From JAHRVQ01 sp029941905 (GTDB lineage Bacteria; Pseudomonadota; Gammaproteobacteria; Pseudomonadales; Azotimanducaceae), in the NCBI GenBank assembly GCA_029941905.1, contig JAPYTQ010000009.1:83458-147457 (forward strand): a stretch of DNA of 64,000 nt, in the 5' to 3' direction. The translations under genes and the position numbers were made by a program. The notes under the pieces are model-generated. The model saw only the letters and a program-made list of their open reading frames with translations, was not told the origin of the DNA and did not search any database. This document shows, piece by piece, positions 52,877-61,493 of this stretch. Positions within the stretch are counted from its first letter, which is position 1. The number at the start of each line of letters is the position of its first letter.

Positions 52877-53677
52877 ATGAATAAGACAATTATCCTCACC
52901 GGCGGCGCTACCGGCATTGGCGCCGCAGCGGTATCACGACTGATGGCCAGAGACTGCAAGGTCATTATCCTTGACGTGGTGCAACCCGAAGACAACACCT
53001 GCCAGTTCGTTGAGTGTGACCTGTCCAAAACAGCCTCTATCAATGCTGCTATATCGCAACTGCCTGAACAGATTGATGTGCTTATCAATGTCGCCGGGGT
53101 TTCAAATGCTTATCCGGATGAAATGGTGATGAAAGTTAACTTCCTGGGGTTGAGGTCTATTACCGAAGCGCTGATCCCAACCATCGTCGATGGTGGCAAC
53201 GTCGTTAATGTTGCGTCCACTGCCGGTTACGACTGGCGACAGCGAAAGGACATTGTTGGTGAGCTGCTTGACACTGTGGACTTTGAGGCCGGTTTGAACT
53301 GGTTAAAGATAAATGAAAGTAGTTGGACGGATAACCCCTATAAATTCTCGAAGCAGTGTGCCGCTGCCTACACGTATCGAGCTGCAGGGCTCGCGGTTGG
53401 CAGAGGTGTGCGCGCTAACTGTGTGAACCCGGGTTCTACCGGTACCCAGTTAACCAGAGATTTCAGGCAGCTGGTGGGTGAGGATATGTATGACTGGGGT
53501 GTACAACAAATCGGCCGGGAAGGAAAACCCGATGATATCGCTGAAATTATCGAATTCCTTGCTATCGGAGACTGCCGATGGCTCAATGGCGTTGAACTCA
53601 CCGTCGACGGCGGTTACATCGCCGGGCTTGTTGGCGGCTGGGTGAATTTACAGGATTCACCCAACGCCGGTGTGTAA
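52877..53677 (+). CDS. SDR family oxidoreductase, 3-alpha-hydroxysteroid dehydrogenase-like
   Basis: A 266-residue short-chain dehydrogenase. The coenzyme motif is TGGATGIGAAAV, the loop after it is LDVVQPE, the NAG-like motif is LINVAGVS, and the active site is the Ser in VNVASTAGYDW and NPYKFSKQCAAAYTYRAA (Tyr-x-x-x-Lys with an insertion as in 3-alpha-hydroxysteroid dehydrogenase/carbonyl reductase). Asp after the second strand suggests NAD. CAGGAAAT precedes the start. The 253-bp region upstream, shared with the divergent amidase, holds no recognisable feature. Confidence 0.88.
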   Translation: MNKTIILTGGATGIGAAAVSRLMARDCKVIILDVVQPEDNTCQFVECDLSKTASINAAISQLPEQIDVLINVAGVSNAYPDEMVMKVNFLGLRSITEALIPTIVDGGNVVNVASTAGYDWRQRKDIVGELLDTVDFEAGLNWLKINESSWTDNPYKFSKQCAAAYTYRAAGLAVGRGVRANCVNPGSTGTQLTRDFRQLVGEDMYDWGVQQIGREGKPDDIAEIIEFLAIGDCRWLNGVELTVDGGYIAGLVGGWVNLQDSPNAGV

Positions 53678-53756
53678 ACGAAGCATTTGAACCATTGTAT
53701 TGGCTTCACATAGGACTAGTAAGCCTGCTGGACAACCCTGCCACGGTACAGAATAA

Positions 53757-54644
53757 AGGTTACTCAGAGAAGGATCAAAAGGTCAGGAAGTCCGCGAGCT
53801 ACAGCAGGCGTTTGGCGTTGCTGATGATGGCAATTTCGGCCCCGGGACGAAAAAGGCAGTTGAGGCTTATCAGGCTGAAAATGGCCTGGTGGTAGACGGC
53901 ATAGTTGGCCCGCAAACGTTTGCCGCCGTCCGCGAAGCAAATGCCACTACCGATAACGCCGAGAAGGTTTACTCTCCCTACCCTGGCCTGACCGTCAACA
54001 AGTACTTTCTGCCACCGGGTGAATACAAACCCGGGCCGACCACCAAGGACTACCTGTTCCTGCACCACACCGCCGGTTGGAATAATCCTTACAACACCGT
54101 TGACGGTTGGGCCAAGGACGACAGAGGCACCATCGCCACTGAATTTGTGCTCGGGGGCAGTTCGGTAAAAGGAAACGATGATCGTTACGACGGGGAATTG
54201 CTTCAGTGTGTGCCCGAGGGAGGCTATGGCTGGCATCTGGGCAAAAATGGATCACAATCGATGCATACAAATTCCGTCGCCATCGAGGTATGTAATTTCA
54301 GTTACGCCGTCAACGGCAAGACTTATGTCAATATCCCCATTCATGAAGATCAGTTGATAGAACTACCAGCGCCCTTTCGTGGTCATCGTCACTGGCACAA
54401 GTATTCAGACAGCCAGATTGAAACCCTCAGGCTGTTTATTCTGTGGATCGCAGAACGCGACTCCATCGACGTGCGAGCAGGCCTGGTGAGCGAAATCAGG
54501 AAAAATGGCGCCGTCGCCTTCGAATTCAACGATGATGCATACAACGGCCGTATCAAGGGCATGTGGACCCATACGAACACAAGAAAAGACAAGTTTGATC
54601 TGTTCCCGCAGCCAAACTTGATGGAAATGCTACTCGGCCTTTGA
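53757..54644 (+). pseudogene. Peptidoglycan-binding N-acetylmuramoyl-L-alanine amidase, start codon lost
   Basis: The frame is open from 53757 (after TAA 53754-53756) to 54644 and reads RLLREGSKGQEVRELQQAFG..., a peptidoglycan-binding-1 domain (~1-58) ending in DGIVGPQTFAAV, then an amidase-2 domain with zinc-site residues in FLHHTAGW, YGWHLGKNG and FRGHRHWHK. No ATG, GTG or TTG occurs in frame before the domain; the first possible start, GTG 53889, would delete most of it. A natural start is MLLREGSKG, and the AGG at 53757 sits where that ATG would be, so a start-codon mutation is likely. Without the start the gene would not be expressed as an intact lytic enzyme. Confidence 0.7.
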
Positions 54645-54725
54645 GTTAACTTTAACAGCTGCCCTGATGGAAACCGGGTCAGCCGTTTTCCAGCTATACA
54701 GACCTGTAACAAGGTTGTTCAGGTT

Positions 54726-55691
54726 TCAATACCCCAGTTCCTTATCAACCACCCCTTCCAGGGGTTCATCATTCAAGAGTTTTGAAAGATTGCTGATGAA
54801 GCGATCAATGTTTCGTTGCGCACGAAACTGGCTTGCCCCCGCCGTGTGAGGGGTCATAACGACATTGGGCATTGACCACAGTGGCGAGTCGGCTGGCAAG
54901 GGTTCCCTGGGTGCAACATCTAGTGCGGCACCCCTGATCTCGTTAGTTTGAAGTGCGTTGACCAGAGCAGTTTCATCCATCACCTCTCCACGGGTGACAT
55001 TGACTAAAAACGCGCTTTCTTTCATCGCTGAAAACGCTGCCGCGTCAAACAGTTCCCTTGTCTCGGATGTCAGGGGACAACAGATACTCACGACATCAGA
55101 TTGCTCCAGCAACTCAACGAACCGATCCGTTGACCAGACCTCTTTGACTTCCTCGCTGTTTGGCACCGGATCCCGATCCATTGCCAGGCAGTTCATTCCA
55201 AATGCTGCTGCCCTTTTTGCAGTTGCCCGACCGGTGCCACCAAAACCAACGATACCCATTGTTGAACCGGTAAGTTCAATTTCCTTGAAGCGCATTTCAG
55301 GACGATGATTCCAACTATCCGCTCCGTATCGCAATGCAGTGGCCAGCTGTCGCGTTAGCATCAGCAATAGCCCAAAACCGTGATCTGCCAGATGATCCCC
55401 AACAAGACCTTTTTCGCTGGTCAGTGGTATTCCACATTTTACGAACTCAGGATAAAGGAAGGCATCCACCCCGGATGCGATGGCATGTACCCATTTAAGT
55501 TCCGGTGCAGCATCAAATAATTTTTTTGGCAAAAAGCCAAGGATAACCTCGGCATCGGACACATGGTCGATGGCCTCTTTGGGAGAGCTGATGACAATTT
55601 GCGCATTGTGTCCAGCGACCGCCTTGATCCGTTCGATGTCTTCTTCAGAAACACTGGGGAGCGTTAACCCTGGAATGATGACTATTTTCAT
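54726..55691 (-). CDS. D-2-hydroxyacid dehydrogenase
   Basis: A 321-residue NAD(P)-dependent dehydrogenase. The Rossmann motif is MGIVGFGGTGRATAKRAA; the following RDPVPNS suggests NADPH compatibility. Catalytic residues: Arg in VNVTRGEVMDE, Glu in DVAPREPLPADSPLW and His in VMTPHTAG. The active site is intact. It would reduce a 2-ketoacid such as glyoxylate or hydroxypyruvate in the cytoplasm. GGAG precedes the start. It is divergent from the sortase-system genes and the intergenic region contains a palindrome at 55769-55784. Confidence 0.92.
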   Translation of the reverse strand: MKIVIIPGLTLPSVSEEDIERIKAVAGHNAQIVISSPKEAIDHVSDAEVILGFLPKKLFDAAPELKWVHAIASGVDAFLYPEFVKCGIPLTSEKGLVGDHLADHGFGLLLMLTRQLATALRYGADSWNHRPEMRFKEIELTGSTMGIVGFGGTGRATAKRAAAFGMNCLAMDRDPVPNSEEVKEVWSTDRFVELLEQSDVVSICCPLTSETRELFDAAAFSAMKESAFLVNVTRGEVMDETALVNALQTNEIRGAALDVAPREPLPADSPLWSMPNVVMTPHTAGASQFRAQRNIDRFISNLSKLLNDEPLEGVVDKELGY

Positions 55692-55768
55692 TGAAACTCC
55701 GTTTGCCTGCTATGAAACCTCATTAAGTAATATTTTCGTCAGGGGTTCCCTAAACCACTTTTCCACTA

Positions 55769-55784
55769 TTGATCAGCTGATCAA
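55769..55784. promoter_or_regulatory. Perfect 16-bp palindrome, candidate operator
   Basis: TTGATCAGCTGATCAA is a perfect palindrome in the divergent region between the hydroxyacid dehydrogenase and the sortase-substrate gene. The half-site TTGATCAG recurs at 55833-55840, touching the Shine-Dalgarno (AGGAG) of the substrate gene. One regulator could therefore bind both the palindrome and a site at the RBS. Confidence 0.5.
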
Positions 55785-55849
55785 CATAATTGGAACACAA
55801 AATCGCCTTGTCTGTTCGGTTGAATATAGCTTTTGATCAGGAGCATGTC

Positions 55850-57931
55850 GTGTCATTTAAAAAGAAACGTATTCCGCCGCATCTAGTTCTTCGGGAAAAC
55901 TACTGGGACAAACCTCGGCCACCAAGACGCTGGTGGCTTTGGCTCATCATCATCCTGCTATTCGCCAGTTCTCTGTTTTTTGCTGTCAGCGCCGCAGCTG
56001 TCGAGAAAGACCAGGTGGAATCTGGCGAGTTGTTGTTTAGGCAAAGCGATGGTTCGTTCAAACCTGCGGTTCATATCGAGAGCAAACTGGATGTTGCCAT
56101 CAACGGCATGATTGCCCACGTCACGCTGCAACAGGCATTTACCAACGACACAGACAACTGGCAGGAAGCGGTTTATGTTTACCCCCTGCCGGATACTGCC
56201 GCAGTAAATTACATGCAGATGGTCATTGGTGAGCGGATTATCAGGTCCGAAGTAAGGGAAAAGCGGGTGGCTCGACAGATCTACGAGCAAGCCATGAACG
56301 AGGGCAAAAAAGCCGCTATCACAGAACAGTCCCCTTCCAACTTGTTCACCCAGTCAGTTGCTAACATCGCCCCGTTTGAAACCATCGAAGTTGAAATTCG
56401 ATATGTGCAAACCATACTGTACAACCGTGGCGAGTTCAGCATGCGCTTTCCCATGACGCTGACGCCCCGTTATATGCCAGGGCAAAAGCTGTCTGCTGCG
56501 AACCCGCAAATGATCCCCGTCCAACAGGGTTCAACTATCAATCCGATCAGCAACCCAATCAGCATTCGCATCAGCCTCAATACCGGACTATCCCTGAATG
56601 ATATTACCAGCCTCTATCACGATATCGACATTCAAAAGGCGGGTAACTACCACCAGATAACGTTGCGCGATCAACGGGTCCCGATGGACAGGGATTTCGT
56701 CATGAACTGGCAGCCCACCGTGGGTAGCGAGCCACGTGCAACCATCTTCCGGGAAAGAATCGGGCTGGATGATTATCTGTTATTGATGCTGCTACCTCCC
56801 GATGAGTCGACGAACCCGCCATCACTGCCCCGTGAAATGATCTTCATCATCGATACCTCTGGCTCAATGCAAGGACCTTCGATCGAGCAGGCAAAGCAAA
56901 GTCTTCAACAAACCCTGACCTATCTGCGCCCACAAGACAGCTTCAACGTGATCGAATTTAACGACTCACCTACCCTGCTGTTCACTGCATCGCAACCAGC
57001 CGATCCGTATCGGATTCAAAAGGCCGGTGACTGGGTCTCAGCGCTTACCGCTGGAGGTGGAACGGAAATGTCCAGGGCACTGTACGCCGCAATGACGGCT
57101 ACCGGGTCAGATGCTCATCTGAAACATATTGTATTTATTACCGATGGTGCAGTAGCCAACGAAACTGCCCTGCTTCAGTTGATATCAGGGTATCTGGGAG
57201 ATGCGAGGCTCTTCACAGTCGGTATTGGCTCTGCGCCAAACAGCTACTTTATGAGAAGAGCCGCCGAATTCGGCGCTGGCACCTACACCCATATTGGTGA
57301 TCTTTCTGAAGTTGCACAACAAATGGAGACCCTGTATCGAAAGTTAGACAATCCGGTGGCGAGAAACATTCAACTGAACTGGCCCCAGGCGGTAGAAAGT
57401 TATCCTGCAAACATCCCCTCACTTTACCTGCACGAACCACTATTAATTGTTGCCAGGGCAGACAACTTGCAGGGGATGGTCGAGGTCACCGCTGATACGG
57501 CGAACAATTCCTGGTACGAGAGTCTTTCTCTCGAGGTGGACAAATCACACCTTGGTGTAGGTACCCTGTGGGCACATAAAAAAATTGAAACCCTCGAAGA
57601 CATTAAAAGAGAAGATGCAAGAACCGGTCGTCCCACGGTCGATGTTGAGCGAGTCATCATCGATGTTGCCCTGACTCATAACCTGGTCACGCCGTACACC
57701 AGCCTGGTGGCAGTGGAAGAATGGACCAGTCGTATGCCCCATGATTTTACGTCATCCACCCAAGTATCCAACCTGGTGGCCAGCGGACAACAACTTGCTT
57801 CAGTTCTGTATCCCAATACCGCGACACCCGCAGGTCTTATGTTTTGGATTGGCGCCATCGCTTTATTAATCGCCCTGGTGCTGGTCAATTGCTCGCGGAG
57901 GCGCGCTTGTCAGCACTACCCTTATCGTTAG
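55850..57931 (+). CDS. Sortase-system target protein with VIT and VWA domains (marine proteobacterial type)
   Basis: A 693-residue surface protein. Start at GTG 55850 with AGGAG seven bases upstream. Order: cytoplasmic KKKRIPPH leader and membrane helix (~32-52); VIT domain (~70-200) with VYVYPLPDTAAVNYMQ; VWA domain (~335-500) with MIDAS residues in IIDTSGSMQGPS, GGGTEMSRAL and ITDGAV; C-terminal sorting-like signal with PNTATPAG, hydrophobic helix IGAIALLIALVLV and basic tail SRRR. This is the TIGR03788-type target of the class GN sortase that follows. The sortase gene overlaps it by 25 bp, and both lie in the Pds cluster. Confidence 0.9.
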   Translation: MSFKKKRIPPHLVLRENYWDKPRPPRRWWLWLIIILLFASSLFFAVSAAAVEKDQVESGELLFRQSDGSFKPAVHIESKLDVAINGMIAHVTLQQAFTNDTDNWQEAVYVYPLPDTAAVNYMQMVIGERIIRSEVREKRVARQIYEQAMNEGKKAAITEQSPSNLFTQSVANIAPFETIEVEIRYVQTILYNRGEFSMRFPMTLTPRYMPGQKLSAANPQMIPVQQGSTINPISNPISIRISLNTGLSLNDITSLYHDIDIQKAGNYHQITLRDQRVPMDRDFVMNWQPTVGSEPRATIFRERIGLDDYLLLMLLPPDESTNPPSLPREMIFIIDTSGSMQGPSIEQAKQSLQQTLTYLRPQDSFNVIEFNDSPTLLFTASQPADPYRIQKAGDWVSALTAGGGTEMSRALYAAMTATGSDAHLKHIVFITDGAVANETALLQLISGYLGDARLFTVGIGSAPNSYFMRRAAEFGAGTYTHIGDLSEVAQQMETLYRKLDNPVARNIQLNWPQAVESYPANIPSLYLHEPLLIVARADNLQGMVEVTADTANNSWYESLSLEVDKSHLGVGTLWAHKKIETLEDIKREDARTGRPTVDVERVIIDVALTHNLVTPYTSLVAVEEWTSRMPHDFTSSTQVSNLVASGQQLASVLYPNTATPAGLMFWIGAIALLIALVLVNCSRRRACQHYPYR

Positions 57932-58500
57932 TCTATCCCTGCCTGTTGCTGGTGGTTACAGCGTTAACCTGGGGAAATGGAGTTTATATTCATGCGAAGG
58001 CACTATTCGCTCAGCTACTGATAGCCGACGCCTGGGAGAAAGCACTCATCGCCGATGATTCATCGACTGGCATTAAGCCATGGCCCTGGGCAGATACCTG
58101 GCCAGTAGCAAGAATACGCAGCAGTTACCTCAGCCACGACCTTTATGTGCTGGCTGGTGCCCAGGGTAGTTCTCTCGCCTTCGGGCCCGGCCATGTCGAT
58201 GGCACGGCCTTACCTGGTAACCCAGGCACCACTGTGATCGCAGGTCACCGGGATACGCATTTTAATTTCCTGCAACAGCTGAACCCTGGAGATACACTGG
58301 AAATTCAAAGCCGGAACGGCGCCTGGAAGAAATATCTGGTTCTAACGGTGGAAATTATCGATACCCGGTTGACTGAAACACACCGAATCAATCCGGCATT
58401 GGATGAATTACTACTGATGACCTGTTTCCCGTTTGACGCAATCGACCCTGGCGGGCCCCTTCGAATGGTGGTCACTCTTTCGAGGGTCGATAGGGGTTAG
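57907..58500 (+). CDS. Class GN sortase (proteobacterial dedicated sortase)
   Basis: A 197-residue membrane-anchored transpeptidase. The start is TTG at 57907, with GGAGG five bases upstream, overlapping the substrate gene by 25 bp; longer starts lack an RBS. One N-terminal helix (~5-25), then the sortase barrel with the catalytic His in VIAGHRDTHF, Cys in LLMTCFPFDA and Arg in GGPLRMVV. It should cleave the sorting signal of the preceding VIT/VWA protein and join it to an acceptor in the cell envelope. Gram-negative acceptors are not well defined. A break follows before the rest of the system (PdsO, PdsR, PdsS). Confidence 0.9.
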   Translation: MSALPLSLVYPCLLLVVTALTWGNGVYIHAKALFAQLLIADAWEKALIADDSSTGIKPWPWADTWPVARIRSSYLSHDLYVLAGAQGSSLAFGPGHVDGTALPGNPGTTVIAGHRDTHFNFLQQLNPGDTLEIQSRNGAWKKYLVLTVEIIDTRLTETHRINPALDELLLMTCFPFDAIDPGGPLRMVVTLSRVDRG

Positions 58501-58578
58501 TTTCCACATCAGCTACCACAAGCCCAATAACATGGTTTATCCTTTGAGTGAACAGCAGATCTTTTTCCAGGAGACACC

Positions 58579-59778
58579 ATGCCCCAGGCATTTGAAGGCA
58601 TTCGCATCATCGACTTTACCCAGGTACTCGCCGGTCCCTTTGCTGCCATGCAACTCGCTTTGCTGGGCGCCGACGTCATTAAAGTCGAACAGCCCCGCGT
58701 CGGGGATCAAACCCGGGGCTTGATGAATACCGGCAAGGATTTGGGTATGTCGCCTTCCTTTATGGGCATGAATCTGAATAAGAGAAGCATCACACTGAAC
58801 CTGAAGTCACCAGAGGCCAAAGCCATTGTAAAGAAACTGGTGAAGGGGGCTGATGTTGTCATTGAAAATTTCAAGGCCGGGACCATGGAACGCATGGGGC
58901 TCGGCTTTGACGATCTCAGAGCCGTGAACCCGGAGTTGATTTACTGCTCTGTCACAGGGTATGGCCAGACCGGGCCAAAAGCCGGTGAAGCCGCGTATGA
59001 CGGTGCAATTCAGGCATCGTCCGGCATGATGTCACAGACTGGTCACCCGGAAACAGGCCCGACCCGCACCGGATTCATGCCAGTCGACATGTCGACAGCA
59101 CTGAATACCGCCTTCGCAATCTCTGCATCATTGCACCGTAAAGCAAGCACCGGCAAAGGGCAAAGAATTGATGTTGCCATGATGGATACGGCTATTGTTA
59201 TGCAAGCTGCCCAGTATAGTAACTATTTGAATCAGGGCAACCTTGTTGGATTGTTGGGCAACGCCTCTGCAACCAGGCAACCCACAGCAAACGTATTCCC
59301 CACCAAAGACAGTCATATCCAGATTACTGCACTCAGTCAGATCCAGGTGGAAAAACTGTTTATTGCCCTGGACCGAAGTGATGAATTTTCAGATCCCAAA
59401 TTCAGCACAGCGGCAGCCAGAGTCAAGAACACACCATTAGTCAGTCATCTGATGGTTGATGCATTGAAAGCCAACACCACCCAACACTGGATGAACCGGC
59501 TATCAAAGTTAGGAGTTCCCGTGGCGGAAGTGAGAGAGGTACCGGAAGTTATTCAAGATCCGCAGTTTGAGCATCGAGGCGTATTCGAAACCATCGACTC
59601 CCCTGTAGATGATGGAGCGTCAGTTACAGTGGTTAAGGCTGGATACATTACCAACGAAGATGGCCCCAGAGTACATCACAGCCCACCACTACTGGGACAA
59701 CATTCTGAAGACATCTTAAGCGAGCTGGGGTATTCCAAAAAGGAGATCGCGGAATTTCGCGAAGTAGGAGCAGTCTAA
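58579..59778 (+). CDS. CaiB/BaiF family (class III) CoA-transferase
   Basis: A 399-residue family III CoA-transferase. N-terminus AFEGIRIIDFTQVLAGPFAAMQLALLGADVIKVEQP (in part) and RSITLNLKSPEAKAIVKKLVKGADVVIENFKAG are diagnostic; the catalytic Asp is expected in AAYDGAIQASSGMMSQTGHPETGP. AGGAG precedes the start. It is the first of four genes (CaiB, GNAT, tautomerase, HAD) between the sortase and PdsO, with no visible link to sortase function. Substrate unknown. Confidence 0.9.
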   Translation: MPQAFEGIRIIDFTQVLAGPFAAMQLALLGADVIKVEQPRVGDQTRGLMNTGKDLGMSPSFMGMNLNKRSITLNLKSPEAKAIVKKLVKGADVVIENFKAGTMERMGLGFDDLRAVNPELIYCSVTGYGQTGPKAGEAAYDGAIQASSGMMSQTGHPETGPTRTGFMPVDMSTALNTAFAISASLHRKASTGKGQRIDVAMMDTAIVMQAAQYSNYLNQGNLVGLLGNASATRQPTANVFPTKDSHIQITALSQIQVEKLFIALDRSDEFSDPKFSTAAARVKNTPLVSHLMVDALKANTTQHWMNRLSKLGVPVAEVREVPEVIQDPQFEHRGVFETIDSPVDDGASVTVVKAGYITNEDGPRVHHSPPLLGQHSEDILSELGYSKKEIAEFREVGAV

Positions 59779-59802
59779 ACCAGGGACCCAGATGGAACGT
59801 TT

Positions 59803-60255
59803 ATGATGGAACTTCGAGAGATTACTCCAGAGAATCACATTGCCGCCCGTAAACTTAAAGTAGATCGGAACCAGGAAAAATTTGTAGCAAGCGTCGATAA
59901 ATCGCTGGCAGATGCCTTTGTATGGAAAGACGCACTGGTCAGGGTTGCTATGGATGATGAAGTACCGGTGGGATTCGTGATGATTTTCCCATACGACGAT
60001 GCAGGTTTCCGAGTGGTGAATATTGTTCGTCTGCTAGTTGATTCTCGTTTTCAAAGAAAGGGTTTAGGGAGACAACTACTCGAGGCGACGATTAATTGGA
60101 TTAACTCGCTTACTCCCAACGTAAACCGCATTAGAATCTCAACCTTTCCAGAAAACGCAGTTGCCTTGAATCTCTATAGAAGTAGTGGATTTACTGGAGG
60201 CGAGATTGAAGATGGCGAGGTTGTTTTATACCGGGAAGCAACGGGTGACTCATAA
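59803..60255 (+). CDS. GNAT family N-acetyltransferase
   Basis: A 150-residue acyl-CoA-dependent acetyltransferase. The acetyl-CoA-binding signature is in LLVDSRFQRKGLGRQLLEATINW (Q/R-x-x-G-x-G), and the last strands contain ISTFPENAVALNLYRSSGFTGGE. Two ATG codons stand in tandem at the start (59803 and 59806). Substrate unknown; related small GNATs act on polyamines, antibiotics or protein N-termini. It follows the CaiB gene by 24 bp and may be cotranscribed. Confidence 0.88.
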   Translation: MMELREITPENHIAARKLKVDRNQEKFVASVDKSLADAFVWKDALVRVAMDDEVPVGFVMIFPYDDAGFRVVNIVRLLVDSRFQRKGLGRQLLEATINWINSLTPNVNRIRISTFPENAVALNLYRSSGFTGGEIEDGEVVLYREATGDS

Positions 60256-60264
60256 AGTGAACCA

Positions 60265-60328
60265 GGGACAATCTTACCTACTTGACTAAAAGATAAGTAA
60301 ACTGTCCCGGAGACACTGTCCCGGAGAC
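60265..60328. repeat. Inverted repeat followed by a 14-bp tandem duplication
   Basis: GGGACA (60265-60270) and TGTCCC (60303-60308) border an imperfect inverted repeat of about 16-bp arms. Then ACTGTCCCGGAGAC occurs twice in tandem (60301-60314 and 60315-60328). The sequence, just before the tautomerase gene, resembles REP-type palindromes that mark small mobile units. A tandem gain next to the RBS may alter expression. Confidence 0.55.
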
Positions 60329-60340
60329 AAGGAGCCTCAA

Positions 60341-60727
60341 TTGCCAATCGTGACTATCCAGATTGTGACGTCGAGTAATGACGATACTTACTCCGCTACG
60401 GATGTTGCCAGACTGTCTGATAGTCTTGGATCAATCTTCAATAGTGAACCAGGCAGCACATGGTTAAAGCTGGAATATCTCGATCGCACCCTCTACGCTG
60501 AGAATGAGACGGAACTGGATTCCGACATTCAACCAACCTTCGTTGAAGTGCTCAAACGATCACTGCCGGACCAGGACATGCTAACGACTGAGGCACGAGA
60601 AATCGCAGCCGCCGTCGCGCACACACTCTCAAGGCCAGTGGAAAATGTGCATATTATCTATTTACCATCGGGTGAAGGGCGCATCGCATTTGGAGGTAAG
60701 CTACTTACCAAACCTGAATCCAAGTAA
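60341..60727 (+). CDS. Tautomerase/MIF superfamily protein
   Basis: A 128-residue member of the tautomerase superfamily. The start is TTG at 60341, with AAGGAG eight bases upstream; Met removal would expose Pro1 (PIVTIQIVTS), the catalytic base of the family. SRPVENVHIIYLPSGEGRIAFGG is the second beta-alpha-beta unit, with an Arg in place to bind a carboxylate. It may tautomerise or dehalogenate a small oxo-acid, which fits the aromatic catabolic theme. It lies 86 bp after the GNAT gene. Confidence 0.75.
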   Translation: MPIVTIQIVTSSNDDTYSATDVARLSDSLGSIFNSEPGSTWLKLEYLDRTLYAENETELDSDIQPTFVEVLKRSLPDQDMLTTEAREIAAAVAHTLSRPVENVHIIYLPSGEGRIAFGGKLLTKPESK

Positions 60728-60788
60728 AAGGCCAGAGCTTAACCTCGCATTTTCTATCGACGCCTCTAGCTGCAAGGGAATGACGCCA

Positions 60789-61382
60789 ATGATGATTCAA
60801 AGTTTGCTCTGGGACTTCGGTGATACTCTCTGTGATGAACTGTCACTGTGGAAAACCAGCCCAGAATGGATGGAGGTTTACCGCTCGTTCGATGATGAGG
60901 ACGGCATCGGCGCCGCCTGGAGTCTGGGGCAGATCGACACCCGGGAAGTTGTAGCCAGGCTGGCTCGCAGGATGACCTTAACGGAAGCCCAGATAAGCAA
61001 CCATCTTTCGAGAACTGACCTTTTTGAGTTCTTTCCATTCACTTACGAGTTTTTCAAGGACAGGCATCTTCCACAAGCCATTGTTACTGCCAATCCCGCG
61101 GAATTTCGACAGATGGCGCAGGCGCTTAAAATGGACAAAGTGACTGACACTATTGTTGTGTCCGGCGAAGAGAAAACTATCGACAAGGGTACGCTCTGCG
61201 GAATCGCCATTGAACGTATGTCCAAAGGTTATAAGCCCAAACACTCTTTGTTAATCGATAACAAACAAGCCAACATCGATGCCTGGTCGACACATGGTGG
61301 AATTGGTTACCTGTACACTACCGACGATGCGTTCAAGCGGGATGTTGCAACTGGTATTGACGGTCTCGCAAGAAGAAATTAA
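60789..61382 (+). CDS. HAD-superfamily hydrolase-like protein
   Basis: A 197-residue Rossmann-fold phosphohydrolase-like protein. Start at 60789 has AAGGGA nine bases upstream; an ATG at 60780 would leave no spacer. The first motif is LLWDFGDTL: the nucleophile Asp is present, but the second Asp of DxDxT is Gly, as in some sugar-phosphate or haloacid relatives. ATDD-type motif IV may be in LLIDNKQANIDAW. IVTANPAEF supplies motif II. Activity is possible but not certain. It is the last of the four-gene insert before PdsO. Confidence 0.78.
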   Translation: MMIQSLLWDFGDTLCDELSLWKTSPEWMEVYRSFDDEDGIGAAWSLGQIDTREVVARLARRMTLTEAQISNHLSRTDLFEFFPFTYEFFKDRHLPQAIVTANPAEFRQMAQALKMDKVTDTIVVSGEEKTIDKGTLCGIAIERMSKGYKPKHSLLIDNKQANIDAWSTHGGIGYLYTTDDAFKRDVATGIDGLARRN

Positions 61383-61426
61383 CAACGCAGCGAATGCAAT
61401 AGGCCTGACTCACTATTGAAGTAAAG

Positions 61427-61446
61427 GCCACGGATGAAACCGTGGC
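61427..61446 (+). terminator. Hairpin after the HAD gene
   Basis: GCCACGG (61427-61433) and CCGTGGC (61440-61446) form a perfect 7-bp stem with loop ATGAAA, 45 bp after the HAD stop. On the + strand it is followed by an A-rich tract, not a T-run, so Rho-independent termination on this strand is doubtful; it may act as a barrier or 3' stabiliser for the + transcript. Confidence 0.4.
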
Positions 61447-61448
61447 AC

Positions 61449-61471
61449 AAAAAAAGGGGGCTTGCGCCCCC
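61449..61471 (-). terminator. Intrinsic terminator of pdsO
   Basis: Read on the minus strand, GGGGGC (61471-61466) pairs with GCCCCC (61461-61456) around a 4-nt GCAA loop and is followed by seven T (61455-61449). It lies 22 bp after the pdsO stop codon. Confidence 0.85.
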
Positions 61472-61493
61472 CATGAAAGCCACAAAACTGGAG

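Noticed and set aside
61427..61446. Strong intrinsic terminator for the HAD transcript
   Set aside because: The stem is perfect but is followed by A, not T, on the + strand; it is therefore listed only as a low-confidence hairpin.
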